A stretch of DNA of 64,000 nucleotides from Oscillospiraceae bacterium (GCA_015066245.1 SVOS01000002.1:115000-178999), one strand, 5' to 3'; positions 26,408-34,340 are shown, counted from the first letter of the stretch. Notes: generated from the letters alone by a model not told the origin. Numbers and translations are program-made.

Positions 26408-27005
26408 TGATTTTATTGTAATCGGACTTACAGGACAATCGGGTGCAGGCAAAAGCACGGTAACCGAGGTTTTCTCAAAATATTCGGTAGCAGTTGTGGA
26501 TGCAGACAGCCTTGCTCATAAGGCGCTGAAAACCGAAAAATGCAAAGATAATCTCAGAGCTGCCTTTGGCGATAGTATTTTTGGCGAAGATGGAGAAGTC
26601 GTGAGAAAAGCCCTTGCTAAAGCTGCTTTTTCGTCCAAAGAAAATACAAATAAGCTTAATCAGGCTACCCATCCCGTTATTACAGAGCTTTCTAAAGATG
26701 CCTTTGATAAAGCAAAGAGCGAGGGCTTCAAGGCGGTTATTTTTGATGCACCTACTCTTTTTGAAAGCGGTCTTCATAGCATCTGTGCTTTTGTTATATC
26801 GGTAATTGCCGATAAAGACATGCGAGCAAAAAGAATTATGCAGAGGGATAACCTTAGCTTTGATGAGGCGATGCAAAGACTTAACGCTCAGCATGACGAC
26901 GAGTTTTACACCAAAAAATCCCGATATGTAATCAAAAATGACGGCACAAAAGAGGAGCTTTACAAAAAAGCAGAAATGATTTGCGAGGAGCTTTTTCATG
27001 AGTAA
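26400..27005 (+). CDS. coaE: Dephospho-CoA kinase
   Basis: A ~201-residue P-loop kinase, the last enzyme of coenzyme A synthesis. The P-loop is VIGLTGQSGAGKSTVTEVF; VVDADSLAHKALK, the region TNKLNQATHPVI, and FDAPTLFESGL fit CoaE, with the lid RIMQRDNLSFDEAMQRL. Start TTG 26400 is inferred from GAGGTGA at 6 bp; TTG at 26394 is the other option but lies against the ribosome site. It overlaps the upstream gene by 8 bp and the downstream transglycosylase by 8 bp. Confidence 0.92.
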   Translation: MTNDFIVIGLTGQSGAGKSTVTEVFSKYSVAVVDADSLAHKALKTEKCKDNLRAAFGDSIFGEDGEVVRKALAKAAFSSKENTNKLNQATHPVITELSKDAFDKAKSEGFKAVIFDAPTLFESGLHSICAFVISVIADKDMRAKRIMQRDNLSFDEAMQRLNAQHDDEFYTKKSRYVIKNDGTKEELYKKAEMICEELFHE

Positions 27006-27606
27006 AAGACGAAAGAAGAAAAAGCGCGGATGCGTAGTGCCTGTCATAATAACCCTTGTGTTTGTTTTGCTGGTGGCTTTGTTTGTGTTTACTGATTTGT
27101 TTTCTCAGATACGCCTGAGCATCGAGCATCAGATTTATCCTCTTAAATATGAGCAGGAGATTCTAAGTGCCGCAGAGGATAATAATATAGAGCCTGAGCT
27201 TTTGTGTGCGGTGATTTATGCCGAAAGCAAATTCAACGAAAACGCCACTTCTTCTGTAGGTGCAAGGGGACTTATGCAGATTATGCCCGAGACCTTTGCC
27301 TGGCTTACCACGAACAGTGAAAAAAGCTATACCGCTGATGACCTTTACGATCCTCTTGTTAATATTGAATATGGGGCAAAATATCTGGGTGATTTATATG
27401 CCCATTTCGGCGATATATATACGGCTTGTGCGGCATATAATGCAGGCAGCGGTACAGTGGAGCAGTGGCTCTCGGATGAAGAATACTCGGATGACGGTGT
27501 TACCCTCAGTTACATCCCCTATGGCGAAACCTCGGGATATGTGGAAAACATCAAAAACTACACTTTAAAGTATAATGAGCTTTATTTTGAAAATAATCAA
27601 TATTGA
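26998..27606 (+). CDS. Membrane-anchored lytic transglycosylase (SLT domain)
   Basis: A 202-residue protein. A very basic N-terminus (KRRKKKKRG) is followed by a membrane span CVVPVIITLVFVLLVALFVF, so it is probably a type II membrane protein facing the wall. The SLT fold starts at ~residue 65: ELLCAVIYAESKFNENATSS contains the catalytic Glu, then GARGLMQIMPETFAWL, DPLVNIEYGAKYLGDLYAHF and TACAAYNAGSGTVEQWL. It cleaves peptidoglycan between MurNAc and GlcNAc. It is the last gene in the run prfA-coaE. Confidence 0.93.
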   Translation: MSKRRKKKKRGCVVPVIITLVFVLLVALFVFTDLFSQIRLSIEHQIYPLKYEQEILSAAEDNNIEPELLCAVIYAESKFNENATSSVGARGLMQIMPETFAWLTTNSEKSYTADDLYDPLVNIEYGAKYLGDLYAHFGDIYTACAAYNAGSGTVEQWLSDEEYSDDGVTLSYIPYGETSGYVENIKNYTLKYNELYFENNQY

Positions 27607-27631
27607 AAATAAACCCTTGTTATGATAAAAT
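27603..27631 (+). promoter_or_regulatory. Sigma-A-type promoter of M18 aminopeptidase
   Basis: TTGAAA and TAAAAT with a 17-bp spacer, 43 bp before the ATG. The -35 overlaps the stop codon region of the transglycosylase gene. Confidence 0.65.
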
Positions 27632-27673
27632 AAAAATATAGTATTAAATTTAAACAAAACGGAGGTAAAAAAC

Positions 27674-29077
27674 ATGTGTGATAAAGAAACATCCAAAACA
27701 AAAGAATTAAAGGATAAATTGCTTATCGGTAACAAATACGGTATCAAAAAGCTTTCTCAGGAAGAAATCGCTAAGGCTGATGCATGGTGCGAAGATTACA
27801 AAATATTCCTTGACAATTCCAAAACCGAGAGAGATGCTGTAGAGTATTCTATTGCCCTTTTAGAGAAAAATGGCTTTACAGAGTACCAGTGGGGCAAAAA
27901 ATATAACGCAGGCGATAAGGTTTACTATAACAACAGGGGCAAGGCTCTTGTTGCGGCTGTTATGGGAAAAAAAGGTGTTTCTGAGGGTACAAGACTTGCT
28001 ATTGCTCATATTGACTCTCCCAGAATCGACTTAAAGCCCAATCCTCTTTACGAGGCAAACGACCTTGCACTTTTCAAGACTCATTACTACGGTGGTATCA
28101 GAAAGTATCAGTGGCTTGCAATGCCTCTGGCACTTCATGGTGTGGTTTCTCTGGTTGACGGTACAAATGTAAAGGTGATTTTCGGCGAAGACGAGAATGA
28201 GCCCGTGCTTTGTATCTCTGATTTGCTGCCTCACCTTGCTTATGAGCAGGTAACAAAGCCCCTTAACAAGGCTTTTGACGGCGAAGACCTTAACGTGCTT
28301 GTGGGCTCACGTCCATATAGCGACGAGGACGAGGGCGAGCTTGTAAAGCTTAACGTTATGAGCATCTTAAATGAGAAATACGGCATTACTGAGCAGGATT
28401 TCCTCTCTGCAGAGCTTTGTCTTGTTCCCACATATAAGACAAGAGACGTAGGTTTTGACAAGAGCTTGCTTGGCGGCTATGGTCACGATGATAAATGTTG
28501 TGCATATCCCGCAGTTATGGCTGCGATTGATGCAAAAGAAACAGAGTACACCGCTATTACTGTTCTTTGCGACAAAGAAGAAACTGGCTCTGACGGCAAC
28601 ACAGGTATGCAGAGCGATTTCTTAAGATACTTTATTATGGACCTTGCAAAGTCAGAGGGTGTGGCTGATTATCAGGCTATCAGCAGAAGCAAGTGTCTCT
28701 CTGCTGACGTTAACGCGGCTTTCGACCCCACTTATGCAAGTGCATTTGAAGGCAGAAACTCAAGCTACTTAAACCGCGGTGTAGTTATCTCCAAGTACAC
28801 AGGTCACGGTGGCAAAGGCGGCACAAGCGATGCATCTGCCGAGTATATGGGCGAAGTAAGAAGAATGCTTGAGAAGAATGACATCATCTGGCAGGTTGGT
28901 GAGCTTGGTCGAGTTGACCTCGGCGGTGGCGGTACTATTGCAAAGTATATCGCCAATATGAATGTTGACACTGTAGACCTGGGTGTGCCTGTGCTTTCTA
29001 TGCATGCACCCTTCGAAATTATCTCAAAAATTGATATTTATATGGCTTATCGTGCATTCTTCTCATTTTTTGAGTAA
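27674..29077 (+). CDS. M18 family aminopeptidase (aspartyl/zinc aminopeptidase)
   Basis: A 467-residue cytoplasmic metallopeptidase. Metal-ligand regions of M18 are visible: GTRLAIAHIDSPRIDLKPNP (first His/Asp), GGYGHDDKCCAYPAVMAAI (bridging Asp), VLCDKEETGSDGNTGMQSDF (catalytic E-E), SRSKCLSADVNAAFDPTYAS, and the C-terminal PVLSMHAPFEIISKIDIYMA (last His). It probably trims N-terminal acidic or neutral residues from peptides. The start at ATG 27674 follows CGGAGGT. It has its own promoter; no clear terminator precedes the tRNA. Confidence 0.93.
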   Translation: MCDKETSKTKELKDKLLIGNKYGIKKLSQEEIAKADAWCEDYKIFLDNSKTERDAVEYSIALLEKNGFTEYQWGKKYNAGDKVYYNNRGKALVAAVMGKKGVSEGTRLAIAHIDSPRIDLKPNPLYEANDLALFKTHYYGGIRKYQWLAMPLALHGVVSLVDGTNVKVIFGEDENEPVLCISDLLPHLAYEQVTKPLNKAFDGEDLNVLVGSRPYSDEDEGELVKLNVMSILNEKYGITEQDFLSAELCLVPTYKTRDVGFDKSLLGGYGHDDKCCAYPAVMAAIDAKETEYTAITVLCDKEETGSDGNTGMQSDFLRYFIMDLAKSEGVADYQAISRSKCLSADVNAAFDPTYASAFEGRNSSYLNRGVVISKYTGHGGKGGTSDASAEYMGEVRRMLEKNDIIWQVGELGRVDLGGGGTIAKYIANMNVDTVDLGVPVLSMHAPFEIISKIDIYMAYRAFFSFFE

Positions 29078-29162
29078 TTATTTTTAAGATTTCGGCATAT
29101 TTACACTTGCTTTTTTCAAAGTTATGTGTTAATATAATTAGCGGTCGTTAAAAACCGCTTAT

Positions 29163-29239
29163 GCGCTGCTAGCTCAGTTGGATAGAGTAACTGGCTACGA
29201 ACCAGTAGGTCGAGGGTTCGAGTCCCCCGCAGCGCGCCA
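29163..29239 (+). tRNA. tRNA-Arg (anticodon ACG)
   Basis: 77 nt with encoded CCA. Acceptor stem GCGCTGC / GCAGCGC; D arm with AGCTCAGTTGGATAGAG; anticodon stem ACTGG / CCAGT around loop CTACGAA, which gives ACG (wobble-modified to ICG, reading CGU/CGC/CGA); T arm GAGGGTTCGAGTCCCCC. A TATAAT lies at 29133-29138, but the -35 is poor. An intrinsic terminator follows 3 bp after CCA. Confidence 0.95.
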
Positions 29240-29478
29240 AGAAAACACAGTACCCAGAAGGGTGCTGTGTTTTTTTATTTTACGATATGGGGACTCGAAC
29301 CCTGAGAGGGTGAGCACCGTAAATAAAACAGTCCGGTGGACTGTTTTTAGGTGCGAAGCGTGCAGGCGGGTACCGAATGCCGAAGGCATTGGGTCGCCAA
29401 ACGCGGCAGAAATTTTCTCAAAATTCTGCGTCCCCCGCAGCGCGCCAAGAAAACACAGTACCCAAAAGGGTGCTGTGT
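29222..29478 (+). repeat. Direct duplication of tRNA-Arg 3' end plus terminator, with structured spacer
   Basis: The 49 bp from the tRNA T-arm through the terminator (29222-29270) recur at 29430-29478 with very few changes, a period of 208 bp. The spacer has three inverted repeats: AAACAGTCC/GGACTGTTT (29328-29349), AATGCC/GGCATT (near 29375-29391) and GCAGAAATTTT/AAAATTCTGC (29406-29429). It also has GGGGACTCGAACCCT, the reverse complement of the T-arm. No gene is apparent inside. Confidence 0.85.
29242..29275 (+). terminator. tRNA terminator (copy 1)
   Basis: Stem AAAACACAGTACCC / GGGTGCTGTGTTTT with loop AGAA and a long T-run, directly after the tRNA CCA end. Confidence 0.9.
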
Positions 29479-29481
29479 TAT
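29449..29481 (+). terminator. Duplicated terminator (copy 2)
   Basis: The second copy of the tRNA terminator hairpin (stem AAAACACAGTACCC / GGGTGCTGTGTT, loop AAAA). Its T-run is interrupted (TTATTTTAT), so it may terminate less well. Confidence 0.7.
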
Positions 29482-29488
29482 TTTATAT

Positions 29489-29517
29489 TTGTATACAGAA
29501 GCTATTTGTGATATAAT
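29489..29517 (+). promoter_or_regulatory. Sigma-A-type promoter of triplicate-domain lipoprotein
   Basis: TTGTAT and TATAAT with a 17-bp spacer, 31 bp upstream of the ATG. Confidence 0.75.
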
Positions 29518-29548
29518 TATATTAACAAATTTGAATGGAGGCATACCC

Positions 29549-30895
29549 ATGAAAAACTCAGTCGGCAGAGTGCTTAATACTTTATTGATCTTTATGATTT
29601 TGGTTTCTATGTCTGTAGTTGGCGGTTGCTCTCAGAATATTGAAAAGACGGTTACTTCGGTTGAATCCATAGAACTGTCTAACAGTTGGCATGGTGGCGA
29701 GTCTCTTTATGAACTCAAAAATACAGATGGACTTGTAGAGATTAAATATTACGCGAAATTTTTTGGTGACGAGCATTTTGAAAACGAGGGCTTTGATTCA
29801 GTCCCTAAGAAAACTGCTGTTTGCAGCGAAGATGTAATTGTTGAGCTTCTTAATAATTCTGATGTTATGAAATGGGATGGCTTTAGCAGCTCAAATATTG
29901 TGCTGGATGGCACCAGCTTTAGTTTTACGGCTTATGTAAACAACGGACAGAAGATATATGCATCAGGCCATGAAGATTTTCCCGATGGTTACAATGGCTT
30001 TTTAAGTGGTTTGAATGAGATATTGGATGATGAGGGAGAAAAGGAAACAACTGTGCCCGATGATAAAATTACCTCTATTGATTTTGCAGTTCTTTCTCTC
30101 AGTTGGGTAGACGGCGCAGAGATGTATGATATTAAAAGCACAGAAAACGGAATTGAAGTAAAATATTACGAAGACGAGTATTATAAGGATAAGGGCTTTG
30201 TAACTGAGCATAAGAAGACTCTGGTTTATGATACGGAGGAATTTATTGAGCTTTTGAACGCTAACGAGGCTTTGAGCTGGGACGGATTCTATGATGAGAG
30301 TACATATGACAGGGTTGGTGCTATCACTTATGAGTTTGCAGCCGTCGTTAACGATGGAAAAACTATAAATGCTTACGGTGTTGACAGTATACCCGTAGGT
30401 ATTGATGAATTACAGGTTGAATTATACAAGGCGTTTCGTGATGCTGAAGAAATAATTCCTTCTGTTGATACACTTGCACCTGAAGATACAGTTACCTCGA
30501 TTGAATCATTGAAGCTTTCTTCCGGCGCAATATTTAGCACCGGCGGAAGAAATTGGTATGAAATCACAAACACAGACGGAGAAATTACATTGAGTCACTA
30601 TATGGATGTATATTATGAGGATGAGGGAAAAGTGACCGAGCTTCAGAAGTCTGTGGTTTGCGATGCCGAGAAAATTATTGAGCTTATGAATACATCAAGG
30701 GTAATGACATGGGACGGTTTTGTCGGCTATAATCCTCCCAATATACTTGACGGAGGCTCCTTTAGTCTGACGGCTGTTGTCAACGGCGGAAAAGAGATAA
30801 CCGCATCGGGATATAATAATTATCCCATAGGTTACAGTAAGTTTTACTCAGGTCTTTATAAGATGCTCAATGGTGAAGATGTATCAGAGCAATAA
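29549..30895 (+). CDS. Lipoprotein with three tandem homologous domains
   Basis: A 448-residue lipoprotein. The start ATG 29549 is set by TGGAGG at 8 bp and by the signal peptide (LLIFMILVSMSVVGGC; lipobox V-G-G-C). The frame upstream runs through the tRNA repeat and is not coding. Residues ~30-165, ~170-300 and ~310-440 are three copies of one domain. Each opens T-S-[IV]-[DE]-x-[ILV]-x-L-S, contains a K/S-x-x-Y...YY/F...F/V pattern, a W-D-G-F motif (MKWDGFSSSN, LSWDGFYDES, MTWDGFVGYN) and V-N-x-G-x-x-I-x-A-x-G. I do not recognise the family. It lies on the outer face of the membrane. Copies differ greatly, so the triplication is old. Confidence 0.85.
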   Translation: MKNSVGRVLNTLLIFMILVSMSVVGGCSQNIEKTVTSVESIELSNSWHGGESLYELKNTDGLVEIKYYAKFFGDEHFENEGFDSVPKKTAVCSEDVIVELLNNSDVMKWDGFSSSNIVLDGTSFSFTAYVNNGQKIYASGHEDFPDGYNGFLSGLNEILDDEGEKETTVPDDKITSIDFAVLSLSWVDGAEMYDIKSTENGIEVKYYEDEYYKDKGFVTEHKKTLVYDTEEFIELLNANEALSWDGFYDESTYDRVGAITYEFAAVVNDGKTINAYGVDSIPVGIDELQVELYKAFRDAEEIIPSVDTLAPEDTVTSIESLKLSSGAIFSTGGRNWYEITNTDGEITLSHYMDVYYEDEGKVTELQKSVVCDAEKIIELMNTSRVMTWDGFVGYNPPNILDGGSFSLTAVVNGGKEITASGYNNYPIGYSKFYSGLYKMLNGEDVSEQ

Positions 30896-30907
30896 GGACT
30901 TAACGGC

Positions 30908-30936
30908 TTGCAAAATTCTGATATTTGTACTATAAT
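30908..30936 (+). promoter_or_regulatory. Sigma-A-type promoter of amidohydrolase
   Basis: TTGCAA and TATAAT with a 17-bp spacer, 35 bp before the ATG at 30972. Confidence 0.78.
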
Positions 30937-30971
30937 ACTACTCGTTTATTTTAAATTAATCAGGTGGTAGT

Positions 30972-31766
30972 ATGAAAATTATCGACTTTCACAATCATGT
31001 ATATCCTGAGAAAATAGCCCGCAAAGCTACAGATGCGGTGGGGGCTTTTTATGATATGCCTGCTATGGAGCGTACAGGTACTGTAGAGGAGCTCTTTTCT
31101 TCTCATGAAAATGCAGGTATTGATACCTGTGTAATTCACGCGGTTGCAACAAATCCTCATCAGGTAGAGGTTGTCAACGATTTTGTGGCAAAGGTAGCTT
31201 ATGAGAACAAGGGTAAGGTATATGCCTTCGGCTCTTTGCATCTGGATTATGAAAATAAAATAGAGGAAATTGACAGATGCATCTCTATGGGACTTAAGGG
31301 CATCAAGCTCCATCCCGACACTCAGCTCTTAAATGTTGATGACGATAAGCTCTTAGAGGCTTATGACTATATGCAGGGCAAAATTCCTCTGTTGCTTCAT
31401 GCAGGTGATTATCGTTATGATTATTCGCACCCCAGAAGAATCCAGCGAATTTGCAGGATGTTTCCCGATTTGCTTGTGATAGGCGCTCATTTTGGCGGAT
31501 GGTCGGTGTATGATGAGGGAGTTAAGTATCTTTTGGGCGAAGAAAACTGTATGGTTGACACTTCTTCTACATCAGGTTTTACCACACCCGAGCATTTTGC
31601 AAAGCTTATACATACTTTCGGTGCAGACAGAATGCTTTTTGGCACAGACTTTCCTATGTGGGACCCAAAATTGGAGCTTCAGCGATTTATGGCGGTAGAG
31701 ATGTCTGATGATGACAGAGAAAAGGTGCTTTACAGCAATGCCGCAAAAATTCTGGGCATCAAATAA
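30972..31766 (+). CDS. Amidohydrolase family protein (amidohydrolase-2 / TIM-barrel metal-dependent hydrolase)
   Basis: A 264-residue TIM-barrel hydrolase. It begins KIIDFHNHVYPEKIARKATD, the H-x-H metal motif on strand 1. Later motifs: GIKLHPDTQLLNVDD, IPLLLHAGDYRYDYSHPRRI (third ligand His), VIGAHFGGWSVYDEG and MLFGTDFPMWDPKLEL (final Asp). This arrangement fits the amidohydrolase-2 group, which includes decarboxylases and lactonases; the substrate is unknown. The ATG follows CAGGTGG. It stands as a single-gene transcript. Confidence 0.9.
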   Translation: MKIIDFHNHVYPEKIARKATDAVGAFYDMPAMERTGTVEELFSSHENAGIDTCVIHAVATNPHQVEVVNDFVAKVAYENKGKVYAFGSLHLDYENKIEEIDRCISMGLKGIKLHPDTQLLNVDDDKLLEAYDYMQGKIPLLLHAGDYRYDYSHPRRIQRICRMFPDLLVIGAHFGGWSVYDEGVKYLLGEENCMVDTSSTSGFTTPEHFAKLIHTFGADRMLFGTDFPMWDPKLELQRFMAVEMSDDDREKVLYSNAAKILGIK

Positions 31767-31769
31767 TAC

Positions 31770-31798
31770 TTGCTTTATTAAGTGGGATATAGTATAAT
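31770..31798 (+). promoter_or_regulatory. Sigma-A-type promoter of small lipoprotein
   Basis: TTGCTT and TATAAT with a 17-bp spacer, 29 bp before the ATG at 31828. Confidence 0.75.
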
Positions 31799-31827
31799 CA
31801 AATCATATTATGTGAGGTGACTTAGTT

Positions 31828-32256
31828 ATGAAAAAGTTTTTATCTTTAGCACTTGTTCTCTCTATGGCGTTCTGTGTTTTTGCTCTTGCAGGTTGCAGCG
31901 GCAGTGAAGGCACAACAGCAGAAAAGGTAGACCCCAACAAGAATATCTACGCAGACCTTGAGGGCTTTGATTCTTTTGTGCCTGCAGGTTCTGATATTGT
32001 TGCTACATGGAAGATGACTTCTCCCGATACTGACAAAGAGTGGCAGTTCTTTGCAAATACAACTCTCCACCAGACAACAATCACAAACGGCGTAAGCCGC
32101 TCAACTATCTGTACTTACAACTATGATGGTGAGGGTACACTTAAGGTTTACGGCCTTTCTCAGTCTTTTGAGGATGAGTACACAGTAACTATTGTGAACA
32201 ACATCCTTACACTTAAAGCAAAGGATAACTCAACTCTTACATTTGAAAAGAAATAA
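31828..32256 (+). CDS. Small lipoprotein with lipocalin-like C-terminal domain
   Basis: A 142-residue exported lipoprotein: MKKFLSLALVLSMAFCVFAL then lipobox A-L-A-G-C. The mature part contains DIVATWKMTSPDTDKEWQFF, TTLHQTTITNGVSRSTICTY and GEGTLKVYGLSQSFEDEYTV followed by L-T-L-K, a repeated beta-strand pattern resembling the 'lipocalin-like/DUF5640' domains of Firmicute lipoproteins (G-x-W ... Y-x-x-x-x-G-x-L-x-x). It is anchored at the outer face of the membrane. Ligand unknown. It has its own promoter and terminator. Confidence 0.83.
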   Translation: MKKFLSLALVLSMAFCVFALAGCSGSEGTTAEKVDPNKNIYADLEGFDSFVPAGSDIVATWKMTSPDTDKEWQFFANTTLHQTTITNGVSRSTICTYNYDGEGTLKVYGLSQSFEDEYTVTIVNNILTLKAKDNSTLTFEKK

Positions 32257-32263
32257 GTAAAAC

Positions 32264-32296
32264 AAAACGCAGTAGTTATTAAGCTACTGCGTTTTT
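32264..32296 (+). terminator. Intrinsic terminator of small lipoprotein gene
   Basis: Stem AAAACGCAGTAG / CTACTGCGTTTT with an 8-base loop and T6, 8 bp after the stop. Confidence 0.93.
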
Positions 32297-32297
32297 T

Positions 32298-32554
32298 ATG
32301 TTTCTGCCCCAAGGACGGAAAATATATGAGTATTAAAGTCGCTGATGAATATAAAACACAATCACTTCATTAAACTTAGTATGATTATTCATGGATTACA
32401 TTTTTATAATCTGCCATAACCAAAAGTTTTGTTACCCTTATATCTTCCGTCCGTATATCATACGGCGTCTGAAAGCCTTTGCTTTCCTGCCGCAATAGTA
32501 TTATGGCTTTTAGGCTTTGATATATTTATGGAAATTTGTGGAACTTATTAATAG
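32298..32554. other. Non-coding stretch with a 140-bp inverted-repeat-bounded segment
   Basis: No gene is seen. GGACGGAAAATATA (32313-32326) and TATATCTTCCGTCC (32439-32452) form a 14-bp inverted repeat with one mismatch. It is followed at once by a perfect small hairpin CCGTAT/ATACGG (32451-32465). The segment could be a degenerate mobile-element footprint or a structured RNA; nothing decides between them. Confidence 0.5.
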
Positions 32555-32583
32555 TTTACTTTAGGGTAAAAATGTAATATAAT
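32555..32583 (+). promoter_or_regulatory. Sigma-A-type promoter of GNAT gene
   Basis: TTTACT and TATAAT with a 17-bp spacer, 39 bp before the ATG. The sequence TTTACTTT...GTA(A/G)TATAATCTAA is very like the promoter at 34250. Confidence 0.75.
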
Positions 32584-32622
32584 CTAACCAACGAACTGAA
32601 TTTGATAAGCGAGGTCTAAAGA

Positions 32623-33171
32623 ATGCAGTTTACCGCTATGAGATTTAAGGATAAACTTGGTCGAGAGGTTGTTTTGCGTAATGCAGAAGAATCAGATGCG
32701 TCTGCTTTAATTGATTATCTTAAAATAACAACAACCGAAACACCATACTTAATTAGAGAACCCGAAGAAGTAACAATGACAATTGAACAAGAAAAAAGCT
32801 TCATTCGGCGTGCAAAAGATGCAGAAAGAGAGTTATTGCTCATAGCCATAATCGACGGAAAACATATAGGAAATTGCTCTCTTATGAATATTGCGCCATA
32901 TAAGAGATATGGTCACAGATGCGCAGTAGCGATTGCACTTTATCAAGAGTTTTGTGGTTGCGGTATTGGTAAGGTAATGATGAAAACCGTTCTTGATGTG
33001 GCAAAAACCGTTGGATATGAACAAGCTGAACTAGAAGTGATTTCTGACAACAAAAACGCAATTGCGTTGTATAGGAATATGGGGTTTGAAAAATACGGTA
33101 CATTTCCAAATAATATGAAATATTCGGATGGGACATACGCAAACGCTGATTGGATGATGAAGCAGCTGTAA
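32623..33171 (+). CDS. GNAT family N-acetyltransferase
   Basis: A 182-residue acetyltransferase. ATG 32623 follows CGAGGT; the internal ATG at 32638 is a possible alternative. The fold is visible as VVLRNAEESDASALIDYL, ELLLIAIIDGKHIGNCSLMN, AVAIALYQEFCGCGIGKVMM (acetyl-CoA-binding motif A, Q/R-x-x-G-x-G/A, here C-G-C-G-I-G-K), then AELEVISDNKNAIALYRNMG and FEKYGTFPNNMKY. It likely acetylates an amine on a small molecule or protein. Codon use is more AT-rich than neighbours (many AAA, ATA, GAA), as in the next gene, consistent with a common recent origin. Confidence 0.88.
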   Translation: MQFTAMRFKDKLGREVVLRNAEESDASALIDYLKITTTETPYLIREPEEVTMTIEQEKSFIRRAKDAERELLLIAIIDGKHIGNCSLMNIAPYKRYGHRCAVAIALYQEFCGCGIGKVMMKTVLDVAKTVGYEQAELEVISDNKNAIALYRNMGFEKYGTFPNNMKYSDGTYANADWMMKQL

Positions 33172-33211
33172 GCAGTCAAATTCCAATATATGGGGGGGAG
33201 TGTAAGTAATT

Positions 33212-33916
33212 ATGGAAAGAATTGATAAAATACTATCGGAGCATACACCGTACTCAAGAAAAGAAATAAAAAAGCTGATTTCTCAAAAAGCGGTATGTGT
33301 AAACGAAGAAGTAGTAAAAAAACCTGAATCTAAATTCGATGAAAATAATATATCCATAAAAATAAACGGGGAAATAATAGAAACTAAAAAGAATATTTTT
33401 TTACTGTTAAACAAACCTAAAGGCTATATATCAGCAACAGAATCAAAATCTCAACAGACAGTATTAGATCTGATGCCTCAAAAATATAAGCATAGAAGTT
33501 TATTTCCTGCAGGCAGACTCGATAAAGACACAACAGGTCTTATGCTGATAACTGATGATGGAGAATTTGCCCACAATATTTTATCGCCCAGAAAGCACGT
33601 GCAAAAGGAATACGAAGTAACCATTGATATTCCTGTGACATCAGAAATGGCAGAAGGCTTTAAAAAAGGCGTTAGCTTACATGACGGAGAGTGTAAGACG
33701 GCACATTTAGAAATTACAGGAGAATATTCTGCAAAGGTCACTATTACTGAAGGCAGATATCACCAGATAAAAAGAATGTTCGGTTGCTTTGGCGCCAAAG
33801 TACTCGAGCTTAACAGAATACGCATAGGTAATCTGTATTTGCCAAAAGATTTGAAGCTTGGCGAAGTAAAAGAAGCAACCAAAGATGAACTGCAAAAAAT
33901 ACAGGAAAGAAATTGA
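33212..33916 (+). CDS. Pseudouridine synthase, RsuA/RluB family
   Basis: A 234-residue pseudouridine synthase. An S4 RNA-binding domain (MERIDKILSEHTPYSRKEIK, residues 1-55) precedes the catalytic domain with LLNKPKGYISATES, LFPAGRLDKDTTGLMLITDD (catalytic Asp in G-R-L-D), ILSPRKHVQKEYEV and ITEGRYHQIKRMFGCFGAKV followed by LNRIRIG. This pattern fits RsuA-like enzymes that act on 16S rRNA; the exact site is not certain. It is AT-rich in codon use. The GGGGGGAG upstream is a strong ribosome site. A 16-bp-stem terminator follows. Confidence 0.92.
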   Translation: MERIDKILSEHTPYSRKEIKKLISQKAVCVNEEVVKKPESKFDENNISIKINGEIIETKKNIFLLLNKPKGYISATESKSQQTVLDLMPQKYKHRSLFPAGRLDKDTTGLMLITDDGEFAHNILSPRKHVQKEYEVTIDIPVTSEMAEGFKKGVSLHDGECKTAHLEITGEYSAKVTITEGRYHQIKRMFGCFGAKVLELNRIRIGNLYLPKDLKLGEVKEATKDELQKIQERN

Positions 33917-33930
33917 TTATGTTTTAGAAA

Positions 33931-33972
33931 AAAAGAGATATGGGAGCAAAAAATCTCCCATATCTCTTTTTT
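33931..33972 (+). terminator. Intrinsic terminator of rsuA-like gene
   Basis: Stem of about 16 bp (AAAAGAGATATGGGAG / CTCCCATATCTCTTTT) with a T-run. It abuts the truncated deacetylase copy on the opposite strand. Confidence 0.92.
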
Positions 33973-33974
33973 GT

Positions 33975-34211
33975 TTATTCCGGTAAGTGCATTCTGCCTT
34001 GGTGGTCGGTGGTATATTCGCCTTTTGGCACAAGCTCTGAGATTGGTACAAGTTCATACCCCTGTGCACGTATGCCTTCAATAATTGAGGGCAGGGCGGC
34101 GGGGGTGTTTTTTGCGCCGTTGTGCAGAAGGACGATTGAGCCGGGCTGAATCTTCGAGATAATACGTTCGGTGATTTCAGCGGCAGAGAGGTCCTTCCAG
34201 TCCAGAGAATC
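33975..34211 (-). pseudogene. Truncated duplicate of PdaB-type deacetylase (last ~78 codons)
   Basis: This stretch matches the 3' end of the intact gene at 34720-34956 at almost every base. It encodes the same C-terminus (IQPGSIVLLHNGAKNTPAAL, GYELVPISELVPKGEYTTDH) and ends H-L-P-E in place of H-L-S-Q. Similarity stops abruptly at 34211, in the middle of the Leu-Asp-Trp-Lys codons' upstream sequence. It has no start and no signal peptide, so it is a gene fragment left by a duplication. Confidence 0.88.
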
Positions 34212-34249
34212 ACTACTTGATACAAAAGTAAAGAGATTTAATTTACTGA

Positions 34250-34278
34250 TTTACTTTGTAGAGTAATTGTAGTATAAT
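34250..34278 (+). promoter_or_regulatory. Sigma-A-type promoter of hypothetical gene 34341
   Basis: TTTACT and TATAAT with a 17-bp spacer, 62 bp before the ATG. It resembles the promoter of the GNAT gene at 32555. Confidence 0.7.
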
Positions 34279-34340
34279 CTAATTGATAAACTTAGGTTTC
34301 TGGGATGATGTAGTCCAATATATGTTAAGGGTGGTGTGTT

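Noticed and set aside
29351-29548. An N-terminal extension of the lipoprotein gene through the tRNA-like repeat
   Set aside because: The signal peptide and ribosome site place the start at 29549, and the extension would translate the duplicated tRNA and terminator sequence.
33917-34225. A separate minus-strand gene of about 100 codons
   Set aside because: It is an off-frame reading of the truncated deacetylase copy; the same off-frame reading exists over the intact gene at 34584-35009.
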